Below, piece by piece: positions 34,252-43,044 of a DNA stretch of 64,000 nt. How positions within the stretch are numbered: the stretch's first letter is position 1; every line of letters starts with the position of its first letter. The stretch spans positions 248,001 to 312,000 of the forward strand of contig NZ_NINX01000024.1 of the NCBI RefSeq assembly GCF_002188635.1, written 5' to 3'. Both the position numbers and the translations under genes were made by a program. This DNA is from Pigmentiphaga sp. NML030171 (lineage in GTDB: Bacteria > Pseudomonadota > Gammaproteobacteria > Burkholderiales > Burkholderiaceae_B). The notes beneath the pieces are model-generated. The model saw only the letters and a program-made list of their open reading frames with translations, was not told where the DNA came from and did not search any database.

Positions 34252-34956
34252 ATGGACGAATCCGCAGCGCACAGCCCCATTTCGCGCGCCCCTGGAGCCA
34301 AGGAGCTCATGCATCACCTACTGGGGGAAATATCGAGCGGCCGACTGCACGTCGGCGTCAAGCTGCCGCCAGAGCGGGAACTGAGCCAGCGCTTCGCGAT
34401 TTCGCGCGGATCGGTACGCCGGGTGCTGGCCGACCTGCGCGCCCGCGGCCTGATCGTCCAGTCGGTGGGCAGCGGCACCTTCGTCGCCGAGGGCGCGCAG
34501 GCGCTGGCCGGCGGCCCGGCGCCCGCGCCCGAGGTCAGCACCAGTCCGGCGGAACTCATGGAAGCACGGCTGCTGATCGAACCCCTGATGCCGGCCCTGA
34601 TCGCGCGCAACGCCAATGCCGCCGACTTCGCCCGCATGCAGCAATGCGTGGAGGAATCCGAGCTCGCCGCCAGCATCGAGGCTTTCGAGCACTGGGACGG
34701 CGAACTCCACAAGTCATTCGCCGAAGCCACCCACAACTCGTTCTTCCTCCAGATCCTGGAGCTGACCAACCGCGTCCGCGAGCAAGGCGAGTGGGGCCGC
34801 CTCAAGCGCCGCTCGCTCACGCCGGAGCGGCGGGCGCAGTACCAGCGGCAGCACCGCGCCATCGTCGAGGCATTGAAGGACCGCGACGCCGCCCAGGCGC
34901 GGGATCTCCTGCTGGGCCACCTGCAGCAGATCCGGCAGAACCTGTTCGACGCCTGA
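34252..34956 (+). CDS. GntR-family regulator, FadR/FCD subfamily
   Basis: 234 aa from ATG 34252 (MDESAAHSPISRAPGA). Winged helix at residues 15-85: ELMHHLLGEISSGRLHVGVK, LPPERELSQRFAISRGSVRR (recognition helix), VQSVGSGTFVAEG wing. FCD effector domain after residue 100: SPAELMEARLLIEPLMPALI, FEHWDGELHKSFAEATHN, RQHRAIVEALKDRDAAQARD, with His/Asp positions that commonly bind a metal and an acid. Divergent from the FAH-Bug genes with palindromic sites in the gap, so local control is likely. Confidence 0.9.
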   Translation: MDESAAHSPISRAPGAKELMHHLLGEISSGRLHVGVKLPPERELSQRFAISRGSVRRVLADLRARGLIVQSVGSGTFVAEGAQALAGGPAPAPEVSTSPAELMEARLLIEPLMPALIARNANAADFARMQQCVEESELAASIEAFEHWDGELHKSFAEATHNSFFLQILELTNRVREQGEWGRLKRRSLTPERRAQYQRQHRAIVEALKDRDAAQARDLLLGHLQQIRQNLFDA

Positions 34957-34970
34957 CGCCCGCGGGCGGC

Positions 34971-35762
34971 TTATCGCGAAGGTTCGCGCCCGGTCCGCAG
35001 CGGATGGACCTCCCGGGCCGTGGCCACCGCGGCCCGGCGCGGCGCCTTCTGCTTTTTCCAGGCGGGGCCGATCAGCCGCATGCCCACCGTGCGCTTGACC
35101 GCGGACACCACGTACAGCCCGCCGCATACCGGCCACCAGCGCTCGCCAGCGCTTTCCATGAAGGCGTAGCGGCGCAGCCATTTCTCGGTGCGGCAGGCCG
35201 GCGCATAGATGCCGAAGCGGCCGCCCTCGACCTCGAACGACAGCAGCTTGAGCCAGTCCTTGAGCCGCGCGGGGGACAGGGGCTGGATGCCCGGCGGCAG
35301 GAAGGACCGGCGGCGGCCCAGCAGGCGGCCGGCGCCCCACAGGCTCCAGGGATTGAAGCCGGTGATCACCAGCCGCCCTTCGGGAATCAGCACCCGCTCG
35401 GCCTCGCGCAGGACCTGGTGGGGATCGTCCGAGCATTCCAGGGTGTGGGGCAGGACCAGCAGGTCCAGGCTCTGCGAATCGAACGGCAGCGCCTCCAGGT
35501 CGGCCACCACGAACACGTTCCAGCGCGCCCGCTGCGGCTCGGACGGCATCGCGCCGGCGACATAGCCCTTGAAGGGCATGCGGTTGGCGCGCAGCGCGTC
35601 CAGTTCGGCCAGGCCGGCCTGCATGGCGTGGAAGCCGAATACGTCGGAGACCGCCTCGTCCAGCCGCGCCTGCTCCCAGGCGAGCGCGTGGCGGCCGGGA
35701 TCGGACGCCAGCCACGCGGCAAGCTCTACAATCGGAGAATCCTGGACGTCAGACGGCAGCAT
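34971..35762 (-). CDS. Class I SAM-dependent methyltransferase-like protein
   Basis: 263 residues from ATG 35762 ([20 protein letters not shown]). [20 protein letters not shown] and [20 protein letters not shown] followed by [20 protein letters not shown] are the post-I motifs of a class I methyltransferase; the glycine-rich motif I is weak ([17 protein letters not shown] region), so substrate and even activity are uncertain. In many beta-proteobacteria this gene sits between gloB and rnhA-dnaQ. Here gloB is divergent with only 4 bases between the start codons, but rnhA is missing. C-terminus is rich in basic residues. Confidence 0.82.
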   Translation of the reverse strand: MLPSDVQDSPIVELAAWLASDPGRHALAWEQARLDEAVSDVFGFHAMQAGLAELDALRANRMPFKGYVAGAMPSEPQRARWNVFVVADLEALPFDSQSLDLLVLPHTLECSDDPHQVLREAERVLIPEGRLVITGFNPWSLWGAGRLLGRRRSFLPPGIQPLSPARLKDWLKLLSFEVEGGRFGIYAPACRTEKWLRRYAFMESAGERWWPVCGGLYVVSAVKRTVGMRLIGPAWKKQKAPRRAAVATAREVHPLRTGREPSR

Positions 35763-35766
35763 CGGA

Positions 35767-36603
35767 ATGAAAGACTCGAAAGGAAGCAAGCGATCGGCCG
35801 GCCCGCAAGATACCGGTCCGACGGCCGGCATAACCGGCATTCCCGCCTTCAATGACAACTACCTGTGGTTGATCCGGCAGGGCACGCTGGCAGCCGTGGT
35901 GGACCCCGGCGACGCCGCGCCGGTCCTGGCCTCGCTGCAGCAGCAGCGTCTCCAGCTTCGTGCCATTCTACTGACTCACCACCACAAGGACCATGTCGGC
36001 GGCGTCCTGGAGCTGGTCGAACGCACCGGCGCCACGGTGTTCGGCCCCGCGGGCGAGAAACTGCCCCATTGCGACCGCCGCCTCGCCCAGGGCGACCGGG
36101 TCACCCTGCCCGAGCTGGACCTGGACCTGGAAGTGCTGGACGTGCCGGGGCATACCGCCGGCCACATCGCGTACGCCGGCCGCGCGGCGGGCGTCGAACC
36201 GCTGGTGTTCTGCGGCGACACGCTGTTCGCCTCGGGCTGCGGCCGCCTGTTCGAGGGCACGCCGCAGCAGATGAAGGCCTCGCTGGACAAGCTGGCCGCC
36301 CTGCCGGCCAAGACGCGCGTGTATTGCGCGCACGAATACACCTTGTCCAACCTGGCCTGGGCCGCCGCGGTCGAACCCGACAACGCCGCGCTCCAGGTGT
36401 GGCACCAGCAGGCGCGCCACCTGCGCGAACAATCCCAGCCCACCGTGCCGACCACGCTGGACCTGGAGCGCCAGGTCAACCCGTTCCTGCGCACCGCCGT
36501 TCCCGAGGTGGCGGCCGCCGCGTCGGCCCACGCCGGCAGGCCACTGGCCGACGCCGTCGAGGTGTTTGCCGCGCTGCGCGAATGGAAGAACGATTTCCGG
36601 TAG
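35767..36603 (+). CDS. gloB: Hydroxyacylglutathione hydrolase (glyoxalase II)
   Basis: 278-residue metallo-beta-lactamase-fold enzyme that hydrolyses S-D-lactoylglutathione in methylglyoxal detoxification. [16 protein letters not shown] at the N-terminus, binuclear site [13 protein letters not shown] (THxHxDH pattern), [35 protein letters not shown], and [20 protein letters not shown], then the alpha-helical glutathione-binding C-terminus. ATG 35767 adds about 20 residues before the usual start; no other start is available. It is back to back with the methyltransferase gene. Confidence 0.95.
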   Translation: MKDSKGSKRSAGPQDTGPTAGITGIPAFNDNYLWLIRQGTLAAVVDPGDAAPVLASLQQQRLQLRAILLTHHHKDHVGGVLELVERTGATVFGPAGEKLPHCDRRLAQGDRVTLPELDLDLEVLDVPGHTAGHIAYAGRAAGVEPLVFCGDTLFASGCGRLFEGTPQQMKASLDKLAALPAKTRVYCAHEYTLSNLAWAAAVEPDNAALQVWHQQARHLREQSQPTVPTTLDLERQVNPFLRTAVPEVAAAASAHAGRPLADAVEVFAALREWKNDFR

Positions 36604-36789
36604 AGCACGCCGCATCTTGCCTCGATTTCCGTTCAATGCCCGCCAAAAGCTTCGAATTTGTAAAAGCGGGTTGACGGAAACCATTCTCGATTCGTACTAT
36701 GCCGCGCTAAATGCACCGTGAGCCGCGCCGGTCCCCCGAGCCGGGGCCCCGCCCCTTCCCGGGATCCCCCGCGGCTCCAAATTGAAACT

Positions 36790-36831
36790 GCCTCGCTGGG
36801 CCCCGTCCTCCGGGACGAGGCCCAGCGAGGC
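36790..36831. other. Long hairpin in the mltD leader
   Basis: GCCTCGCTGGGCC (36790-36802) pairs perfectly with GGCCCAGCGAGGC (36819-36831); inside, CGTCC (36804-36808) pairs with GGACG (36813-36817) around a TCCG loop. It ends 21 bases before the mltD ATG and is not followed by a T-run, so it is not an ordinary terminator. A structured leader or an isolated palindromic element are the options. Confidence 0.6.
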
Positions 36832-36852
36832 ATGCGGTCAAGGACACGAAAC

Positions 36853-38373
36853 ATGCTATTGCGCCCCCGCGGCGTCTGGAATCTGCGGGCGGGCGTCCGC
36901 GATGGTCGTCCAGCCTCCCTGTACAAAATCCTGATCGCCGGGTGCGTGATGGTCCTGGCGGGCTGCGCTTCGATGGAACGCCCCGCGGCAACCGGCCAGG
37001 ACATGCAAGGTGTGGCGTCCGCCGCCTCCACCGGCACCGACAACCCCGCCGGCTTCTCTTCCTCCCCGCGAATCGCCCAGTCCCCCCGTACCGCCGGCCG
37101 ACGCATCGACGCCCCGCTGAGCCTGCAAACGCCCGATGATGGCCTGGAGCCGCGCATGGTCGACCTGACCGTGCAGCCGGCGGATATCTGGACCCGCATC
37201 CGGCGCGGCTACGCGGTGCCCAACATTGACACGCCGCTGGTCAAGGAGTGGGAGAACTTCTACGCCTCGCGCCCGGACTATATCCAGCGCACGGCCGAAC
37301 GCGCCGGCAAGTATCTGTACTACATCGTCGAGGAAATCGACCAGCGCGGCATGCCGACCGAACTGGCGCTCCTGCCCTTCGTGGAAAGCTCGTACGACCC
37401 GTGGGCGCTGTCGCGCTCGCAGGCGTCGGGCCTGTGGCAGTTCATTCCCGCCACCGGCCGCGGCTTCAACCTGAAGCAGGACTGGTGGCGCGACGAACGG
37501 CGCGACCCCATCGCCTCGACCCGCGCCGCGCTGGACTACCTGCAATACCTGTTCGACTTCCACGGCGACTGGCACCTGGCGCTGGCCTCCTACAACTGGG
37601 GCGAAGGCTCGGTCAAGCGCGCCATCGACAAGAACACGGCCCGCAGCCTGCCGACCGACTACCTGTCGCTCGACATGCCGGACGAGACGCGCAACTACAT
37701 CCCCAAGCTGCAAGCGATCAAGAACATCATCTCCAACCCGGCCGCCTACAACATCGCGCTGCCGTCGATCGACAACCAGCCCTATTTCGTCACCATCACC
37801 AAGAGCCGCAACATCGACGTGAAGCTGGCCGCCCAGCTGGCCGAGATGCCGCTCGAGGAATTCAAGGCGCTCAACCCGTCGTTCAACCGCGGCGTGATCC
37901 TGGGCAGCCACGAACCCACATTGTTGCTGCCGGCCGACCGCATCAGCATTTTCGAGGCCAACCTGCGCGCCTACAGCGGCTCGCTGTCGTCGTGGCACAC
38001 GCATGAGCTGGCCCATGGCGAGACCCTGACCACCGTCGCCCGCAAGTACGGCACCTCGGTGGCGACGCTGCGCAAGGCGAACGGCCTGGGCACCCGCTCG
38101 CGCATCGGCTCCGGCGACATCCTCATGGTGCCCACCAGCCGCCAGGCCGAACCCACCCTGGTCGCCAGCGCCGGCATCACCCCCGTGCGCGCCACCGTCC
38201 AGAGCAACGGCCGCGCGAAAAAGACCGTCCAGGTCCGCACGTACAAGGTGCGCAAGGGCGACACCCTGAGCTCCATCGCCCGCCAGTACGATGTCTCGGT
38301 CGATCACCTGCGCGCCCTGAACCGCATCAAAGGCTCCGCCATCCCTGTCGGCCGCACGCTGAAGATCCAGTAA
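36853..38373 (+). CDS. mltD: Membrane-bound lytic transglycosylase D with two LysM domains
   Basis: Outer-membrane lipoprotein (506 aa) that cleaves peptidoglycan glycan strands. Lipobox LAGC with Cys38 after the h-region LYKILIAGCVMV. SLT domain near residues 150-290: catalytic Glu in LLPFVESSYDPWALSRSQAS, then GLWQFIPATG and ALASYNWGEGSVKRAI. Two LysM repeats: HELAHGETLTTVARKYGTSV (about 380) and YKVRKGDTLSSIARQYDVSV (about 460). ATG 36853 follows AAGGAC; an earlier in-frame ATG at 36832 abuts a long hairpin and is less likely. The N-terminus before the h-region is long for a lipoprotein. fabI follows 141 bases on. Confidence 0.93.
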   Translation: MLLRPRGVWNLRAGVRDGRPASLYKILIAGCVMVLAGCASMERPAATGQDMQGVASAASTGTDNPAGFSSSPRIAQSPRTAGRRIDAPLSLQTPDDGLEPRMVDLTVQPADIWTRIRRGYAVPNIDTPLVKEWENFYASRPDYIQRTAERAGKYLYYIVEEIDQRGMPTELALLPFVESSYDPWALSRSQASGLWQFIPATGRGFNLKQDWWRDERRDPIASTRAALDYLQYLFDFHGDWHLALASYNWGEGSVKRAIDKNTARSLPTDYLSLDMPDETRNYIPKLQAIKNIISNPAAYNIALPSIDNQPYFVTITKSRNIDVKLAAQLAEMPLEEFKALNPSFNRGVILGSHEPTLLLPADRISIFEANLRAYSGSLSSWHTHELAHGETLTTVARKYGTSVATLRKANGLGTRSRIGSGDILMVPTSRQAEPTLVASAGITPVRATVQSNGRAKKTVQVRTYKVRKGDTLSSIARQYDVSVDHLRALNRIKGSAIPVGRTLKIQ

Positions 38374-38422
38374 ACTCGCACCTCCCACGCCCCCATCAGC
38401 CCCAGGCAGTTGCCCGGGCACC

Positions 38423-38487
38423 GTGGATCCGGCTCCGCCGGTCCACCAGTGCCGCCCCTTGGGGGGCGCGCGCAGCGCGTAGGGGGG
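38423..38487 (+). repeat. Dispersed 65-bp intergenic repeat, copy A
   Basis: Starts GTGGATCCGGCTCCGCC, contains GCCGCCCCTTGGGGGGC and ends GCGCGTAGGGGGG. It can fold into two stem-loops (GTGGATCCGGC with GCCGGTCCAC, then the C/G run). It lies between mltD and fabI, ending 27 bases before the fabI start. Other copies: 39338-39402 (inverted), 39470-39538 and 46458-46523. Confidence 0.85.
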
Positions 38488-38514
38488 TACATTCTTTTTA
38501 CAGGGACCCTCGAC

Positions 38515-39309
38515 ATGGGCTTTCTCGCCGGTAAACGCATCCTGGTCACCGGGGTGCTGTCCAATCGCTCCATCGCCTATGGCATCGCCAAGGCCTGCCG
38601 CCGCGAAGGCGCGGAGCTTGCCTTCACCTATGTGGGCGACCGCTTCAAGGATCGCATCACCGAATTCGCCGCCGAATTCGACAGCCAGCTCGTGTTCCCG
38701 TGCGACGTGGCCGACGACGCGCAGATCGAGGCCGTGTTCGCCGACCTGGGCAAGACCTGGACCAAGCTCGACGGCCTGGTGCACGCGATCGGCTTCGCGC
38801 CGCGCGAAGCCATCGCCGGCGACTTCCTGGACGGCCTGTCGCGCGAAGGCTTCCGCATCGCGCACGACATCTCTGCCTACAGCTTCCCCGCCATGGCCAA
38901 GGCCGCCCTGCCTCTGCTGCAGGGGCCGGAAGGCAACGGCACGGGCGCGGTGCTGACGCTCAGCTACCTGGGCGCCGAGCGAGTGGTCGACAACTACAAC
39001 ACCATGGGCGTGGCCAAGGCCGCGCTGGAAGCCGCCACCCGCTACCTGGCGACCTCGCTGGGCCCCAAGGGCATCCGCGCCAACGCCATCTCGGCCGGCC
39101 CCATCAAGACACTGGCCGCCGCCGGCATCAAGGATTTCTCGAAGATCCTGAACTTCGTCGAAACCTTCGCGCCGCTGCGCCGCAACGTCACCATCGACGA
39201 CGTCGGCAACGTCGCCGCCTTCCTGCTGTCTGACCTGGCCGCCGGCGTAACCGGCGAAGTCACCCACGTGGACGCCGGCTTCTCCACGGTCGTCCCCGGT
39301 ATAGGATAA
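38515..39309 (+). CDS. fabI: Enoyl-[acyl-carrier-protein] reductase (NADH) FabI
   Basis: 264-residue short-chain dehydrogenase completing each cycle of type II fatty-acid synthesis; the target of triclosan and isoniazid-type inhibitors. Starts [20 protein letters not shown] with the FabI-type dinucleotide loop; catalytic Tyr151, Tyr161 and Lys168 ([18 protein letters not shown]) are in register with Escherichia coli FabI. C-terminus [17 protein letters not shown] is normal. The repeat copy A leaves almost no room for a separate promoter, so read-through from mltD or a promoter in the short AT stretch at 38488-38500 is likely. Confidence 0.97.
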   Translation: MGFLAGKRILVTGVLSNRSIAYGIAKACRREGAELAFTYVGDRFKDRITEFAAEFDSQLVFPCDVADDAQIEAVFADLGKTWTKLDGLVHAIGFAPREAIAGDFLDGLSREGFRIAHDISAYSFPAMAKAALPLLQGPEGNGTGAVLTLSYLGAERVVDNYNTMGVAKAALEAATRYLATSLGPKGIRANAISAGPIKTLAAAGIKDFSKILNFVETFAPLRRNVTIDDVGNVAAFLLSDLAAGVTGEVTHVDAGFSTVVPGIG

Positions 39310-39337
39310 CCCCCCCTACGCGCTGAGGGGAAGCCCA

Positions 39338-39402
39338 CCCCCTACGCCCTTCGGGCGCCCCCTCAAGGGGGCGGCGCTGGCGGACCGGCAAAGCCGGATC
39401 CG
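39338..39402 (-). repeat. Dispersed intergenic repeat, inverted copy D
   Basis: Minus-strand reading starts GCGGATCCGGCTTTGCCGGTCC and ends in GTAGGGGG, the same layout as copies A to C but with several substitutions. An extra fragment of the right end (CCCCCCCTACGCGC) lies at 39310-39324. With copy B it fills the 211-base fabI/dctD gap; nothing else is seen there. Confidence 0.7.
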
Positions 39403-39469
39403 CGGCGCCCAGGATCAAAGCAAGAACGTGGTGCTCCGCACCGAGAACGACGATACAGACCACGACACG

Positions 39470-39538
39470 GTGGATCCGGCTCCGCCGGTCCACCGCCGTC
39501 GGCCCCCTGGGGGGCGCGCGTTAGCGCGTAGGGGGGGG
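39470..39538 (+). repeat. Dispersed intergenic repeat, copy B, overlapping the dctD 3' end
   Basis: GTGGATCCGGCTCCGCC to GCGCGTAGGGGGGGG. Its right end (39521-39538), read on the minus strand, encodes the last five residues (PPPTR) and the TAA stop of dctD. Confidence 0.85.
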
Positions 39539-40906
39539 CACATACCCCCCCCTGTCTATGCCGTGGCGTTGCAGCTTGTCGTAGAAAGTCTTGCGCGGGA
39601 TGCCCAGGGTTTGCAGGGTGGCCTTGATGTCGCCCTGGTGGCGCGCCAGCGCTTCCCGGATCAGGTCGGCCTCGTAGCGCTCCACGCGCTGCGGCAGGGT
39701 CGCTTCGGTCTCGGGCGCCTCGGGCGCTGTCTCCTCCACCCCCAGCACCACGCGTTCGGCGTAGTGCATCAATTCCCTGACATTGCCGGGCCAGGCGTGG
39801 GACCGCAGGTGCTGGCGCACCGCCGGCGTGATCGCGGGCGGGTCGAGCTTGAAGCGGGCCGCCGCGCGGGAAACGAAGTACGAAAACAGCAGCGGAATGT
39901 CGTCGCGGCGTTCGCGCAGGGGCGGGATGCGGACGGTCACCACGTTCAGCCGGTGGAACAGGTCTGCGCGGAACTGGCCGCGCTGCGCCGGGTCGCTCAG
40001 GTCGGTCTTGGTGGCCGCCACGACGCGCAGGTCCACCGGACGGACCTCGTTGGTGCCCAGGGGCGAGACCTCGCGCGTCTCCAGCACCCGCAGCAGCTTG
40101 ATCTGCGCCGCCAGCGGCATGCTTTCGATCTCGTCCAGGAACAGCGTCCCGCCGCTGGAATGTTCGATGCGCCCGACGCGGCGGCGCTGTGCGCCGGTGA
40201 ACGCGCCGGCCTCGTGGCCGAACAGCTCGCTCTCGATGACCGTATCCGGCAAGGCGCCGCAATTGAGTCCGACGAACGGCTGTCCATGCCGCGCCCCCCA
40301 GGCATGCAGGGCCTGGGCCACGACCTCCTTGCCCGCCCCGGTTTCGCCCAGCACCAGGACGTCGACGTCGGCGCTGGCCAGATGGCCCAGCGTCTTGCGC
40401 AGGCGCTGCATGACCGGCGTCTCGCCGATCAGCGGCAGGCTTTCGCCGGCGTCGCGGGCCAGCCGCTTCAGCCGCCGGTTGTCCAGCACCAGGCGCCGCT
40501 TGTCCAGGGCGTTGCGGGCAGCGGTGGCCAACCGCTCTGCCGGATACGGCTTGGCAAGGAAGTCATAGGCGCCCTCGTGCATGGCGGCCACCGCCATCTC
40601 GACATCGCCGTGGCCCGTGATCAGGATGACGGGCAGGTCCGGATCCCGTTCGCGCAGCCGCCGGAACAGTTCCAGCCCGTCGACCACCGGCATGCGCACG
40701 TCGGTGACGACCACGCCTTCGAAATCGGCCGGAACCCGCTCCAGCGCCTCGGCGGCCGAGGCGGCGGTCTCGACGCGGAAGCCGGCCAGTTCCAGGGTCT
40801 GCTGATTGGACTCCCGCATGGCGGGATCGTCGTCGACGAACAGCACGCGGTCGACGGCGGTGTCGGTGCCGGCGGTCGCGCGGGCGATGGGGAAGGAAGC
40901 GTTCAC
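39521..40906 (-). CDS. dctD: Sigma-54-dependent response regulator DctD
   Basis: 461-residue NtrC-family activator. Receiver domain ([12 protein letters not shown], phospho-Asp in [15 protein letters not shown]), AAA+ domain with Walker A GETGAGKE, sigma-54 contact loop GAFTGA, Walker [10 protein letters not shown], and a Fis-type helix-turn-helix ([20 protein letters not shown]). Start is GTG 40906, overlapping the dctB stop by 4 bases (GTGA). It should activate the dctA promoter at 42924 from the sites at 42792-42840. The last residues PPPTR are encoded by a dispersed repeat. Confidence 0.93.
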   Translation of the reverse strand: MNASFPIARATAGTDTAVDRVLFVDDDPAMRESNQQTLELAGFRVETAASAAEALERVPADFEGVVVTDVRMPVVDGLELFRRLRERDPDLPVILITGHGDVEMAVAAMHEGAYDFLAKPYPAERLATAARNALDKRRLVLDNRRLKRLARDAGESLPLIGETPVMQRLRKTLGHLASADVDVLVLGETGAGKEVVAQALHAWGARHGQPFVGLNCGALPDTVIESELFGHEAGAFTGAQRRRVGRIEHSSGGTLFLDEIESMPLAAQIKLLRVLETREVSPLGTNEVRPVDLRVVAATKTDLSDPAQRGQFRADLFHRLNVVTVRIPPLRERRDDIPLLFSYFVSRAAARFKLDPPAITPAVRQHLRSHAWPGNVRELMHYAERVVLGVEETAPEAPETEATLPQRVERYEADLIREALARHQGDIKATLQTLGIPRKTFYDKLQRHGIDRGGYVPPPTR

Positions 40907-42771
40907 GAAACAGCCTCGGGAAGACGGATGGTGAAGCACGCCCCGCGCCCCGGCCCGGTCTGCACGGACAACGTGCCGCCGAAGTCGGCGACGATGTCAC
41001 GGCTGATGACCAGCCCCAGGCCGAGGCCGCGCGGCTTGGTGGTGACGAAGGGCGTGTAGAGGGCCGCCATGACGCTGTCGGGCAGGCCGGGGCCGTTGTC
41101 GCCGACCTCGATGGCGACCTGGTCCGCGTCGCGCACGGCGCGTATCCATATCCGGGGGCCGGGCGTCTGCTCGAGCGCCTCGATGGCGTTCTGCAGCAGG
41201 TTGACCAGCACCTGCTCCAGGCGCACGCGCTCGGCGCGCACCGCCAGGCCGTCGCCGATGCCGGCGCGTTCCAGCGCGATGCCGTGCCGGCGCATCTGCG
41301 CACCGACCAGCGTCAGCGCGCCGTCGACCACGGCGGCCACCGGCACGGGACCGGAGGAAGCGCCGGAGGATTTGCGCGAGAAGGTTCGCAACTCGTCGGT
41401 GATGACGCCTATGCGCTGGGTCAGCGCGGCGATCGACGCCATGTTGCCGCGCGCCCGTTCGACGTTGCCGCGGTCCAGGTAGGCCGCCGAGTTGTCGGCA
41501 TAGCTGCGGATGGCCGCGACCGGCTGGTTGATCTCATGCGCCACGCCGGCGGTGATCTGGCCCAGGAAGGCCAGCTTGTTGGCTTGCACCAGTTCTTCCT
41601 GCAATTTGTGCAGCTCGGCTTCGGCACGGCGCCGGTCTTCCATCTCGGCCCGCAGTTGATCGTTGGCGGCGCGCAGCTCGCCCGTGCGCGCCGCCACGCG
41701 CGACTCCAGTTCCTGGCGCGCGGCCGCCTGGGCAAGCACGAGATCGTGGGCACGGTGCCGGCGATGCAGCCAGATCCCCGCCACGAACAGGGCGCACAGC
41801 ACTAGCAGCGCGGCGGCCACGCGGGCCGATGCGGCCGCCCGCGCCATGGCCTCGCGGGTCGCGCCCAACAGGTGGAACTGCCACGGCGTGCCCGGAACGG
41901 GCTCCTGGACGTGCACGAACTCCTGGACGGCCTGTCCGGGCAGGCTCGCCACCACCTGCCCCGGGCGGTCCGAGGCCGCCTGCACCGGCAGGGATGCAAG
42001 CGGCGCATCGCCGAACTGCAGGCTGGTCCGCAGCGCGTCCCGCTGCGCCGCCGACAGCGTGCCGTAGACCTGGAAGCGCCAGTCGTCCCTGGACGACAGC
42101 AGCACGACGCCGTGCTCGTCGGTCACGAACACCGGATCTGGGAAGCGCCGCCAACCGGCCTCGACGCCGTCGAACTCCACTTTCACAACCACCACCCCCA
42201 GTGTCCGGCCGTCCTGCTCTAGTTGCCGGCTCAGGTACAGGCCAGGGTGATTGCTGACATTGCCGAGCGCGAAATATTCCGCCTGGCCGGCATGCGCCGC
42301 CCCCTGGAAATAGGGCCTGAAGGCATAGTCCGAGCCCACGAAACTGGTGGGCTGGTTCCAGTTGCTGGCCGCCATGCTCACGCCGCGAGGATCGAGCAGG
42401 TAGATGACGGCGGCGCCGGTATCCCGGCTCAGCGCCTCGAACTTGAGATTCAGGGCGCCATAGCGCGCCGGGTCGCCGGTGGCGAGCGCTGCCCGGACCT
42501 CGGAATCCTGCGCCAGCACGAATGGCAGCGAACGCTGCTTGTCGAGTTCGGCAGTCAGCAGCGCGACCTTCAGCGCCGCCGCGTTGCGGGCCGCCGCCGC
42601 GACCTCCGCGTAGGCCTGCTCGCGGCCTATGCCTCCGGCCGCCCACAGCGCGGCCGCCAGCAGCGCGGCGCCGATCAGGACGAAACAGGCCCATGCGCGG
42701 CCATGACCGGGAACCCGGAAGGAAGGCGACGCGGAGGGCGCGTCCGGGCGCGGCGCGAAAGACGAGGACAT
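40903..42771 (-). CDS. dctB: C4-dicarboxylate sensor histidine kinase DctB
   Basis: 622-residue inner-membrane kinase. Two membrane segments ([20 protein letters not shown] near residue 30 and [20 protein letters not shown] near 300) flank a periplasmic double-Cache sensor domain ([35 protein letters not shown]). Then a coiled coil ([20 protein letters not shown]), HisKA box [20 protein letters not shown] and HATPase_c with [19 protein letters not shown] and [14 protein letters not shown] 42771 ([10 protein letters not shown]) was preferred. Divergent from dctA, and coupled to dctD. Confidence 0.93.
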   Translation of the reverse strand: MSSSFAPRPDAPSASPSFRVPGHGRAWACFVLIGAALLAAALWAAGGIGREQAYAEVAAAARNAAALKVALLTAELDKQRSLPFVLAQDSEVRAALATGDPARYGALNLKFEALSRDTGAAVIYLLDPRGVSMAASNWNQPTSFVGSDYAFRPYFQGAAHAGQAEYFALGNVSNHPGLYLSRQLEQDGRTLGVVVVKVEFDGVEAGWRRFPDPVFVTDEHGVVLLSSRDDWRFQVYGTLSAAQRDALRTSLQFGDAPLASLPVQAASDRPGQVVASLPGQAVQEFVHVQEPVPGTPWQFHLLGATREAMARAAASARVAAALLVLCALFVAGIWLHRRHRAHDLVLAQAAARQELESRVAARTGELRAANDQLRAEMEDRRRAEAELHKLQEELVQANKLAFLGQITAGVAHEINQPVAAIRSYADNSAAYLDRGNVERARGNMASIAALTQRIGVITDELRTFSRKSSGASSGPVPVAAVVDGALTLVGAQMRRHGIALERAGIGDGLAVRAERVRLEQVLVNLLQNAIEALEQTPGPRIWIRAVRDADQVAIEVGDNGPGLPDSVMAALYTPFVTTKPRGLGLGLVISRDIVADFGGTLSVQTGPGRGACFTIRLPEAVS

Positions 42772-42791
42772 GGCGACGGACGGGAAGGCAA

Positions 42792-42840
42792 TGTGCGGAT
42801 TTTCACACACCAAAACCATGAATGGGCGAAAAACCGCACA
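42792..42840. promoter_or_regulatory. Two tandem DctD-type upstream activator sites
   Basis: Site 1 TGTGCGG-ATTT-TCACACA (42792-42809) and site 2 TGGGCGA-AAAA-CCGCACA (42823-42840). Each follows a TGTGCGG-N4-CCGCACA pattern, with one perfect half per site. Centres are 31 bp apart, three helical turns, on the same face. This resembles the DctD sites upstream of rhizobial dctA. Confidence 0.65.
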
Positions 42841-42884
42841 ACCATCCCGGCAATAGGTGTTCAGCGGGAAAAAATATTCTATTG

Positions 42885-42897
42885 AATCAATGAGTTA
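42885..42897 (+). promoter_or_regulatory. IHF binding site upstream of dctA
   Basis: AATCAATGAGTTA is a full match to the IHF consensus WATCAANNNNTTR. It lies between the activator sites and the sigma-54 promoter, the right place to bend DNA so that DctD reaches the polymerase. Confidence 0.6.
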
Positions 42898-42923
42898 CGG
42901 ATGCAAGACCGGCACCATGGGCC

Positions 42924-42939
42924 AGGCATGCCGATTGCA
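42924..42939 (+). promoter_or_regulatory. Sigma-54 promoter of dctA
   Basis: AGGCATGCCGATTGCA: GG at 42925-42926 and GC at 42937-42938 with the required 10-base gap, and TTGCA in full. It differs from TGGCACG-N4-TTGCA at two positions. Transcription would start near 42950, giving a leader of about 95 bases before the dctA ATG. Confidence 0.7.
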
Positions 42940-43044
42940 TAACGAGCGTCAACGAAGCTCCAACGAGCTCGGCATCCGTTGAAAACGAGGCTGCGCGCGC
43001 CACGACACCCGGCGGGCAGGCAGCCACTGGAAGGGGACATCCCG

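Noticed and set aside
34112-34310. N-terminal extension of the FAH protein by 66 residues
   Set aside because: The extension would cover the operator region and overlap the GntR start, and its sequence lacks coding character; ATG 34112 gives the family start.
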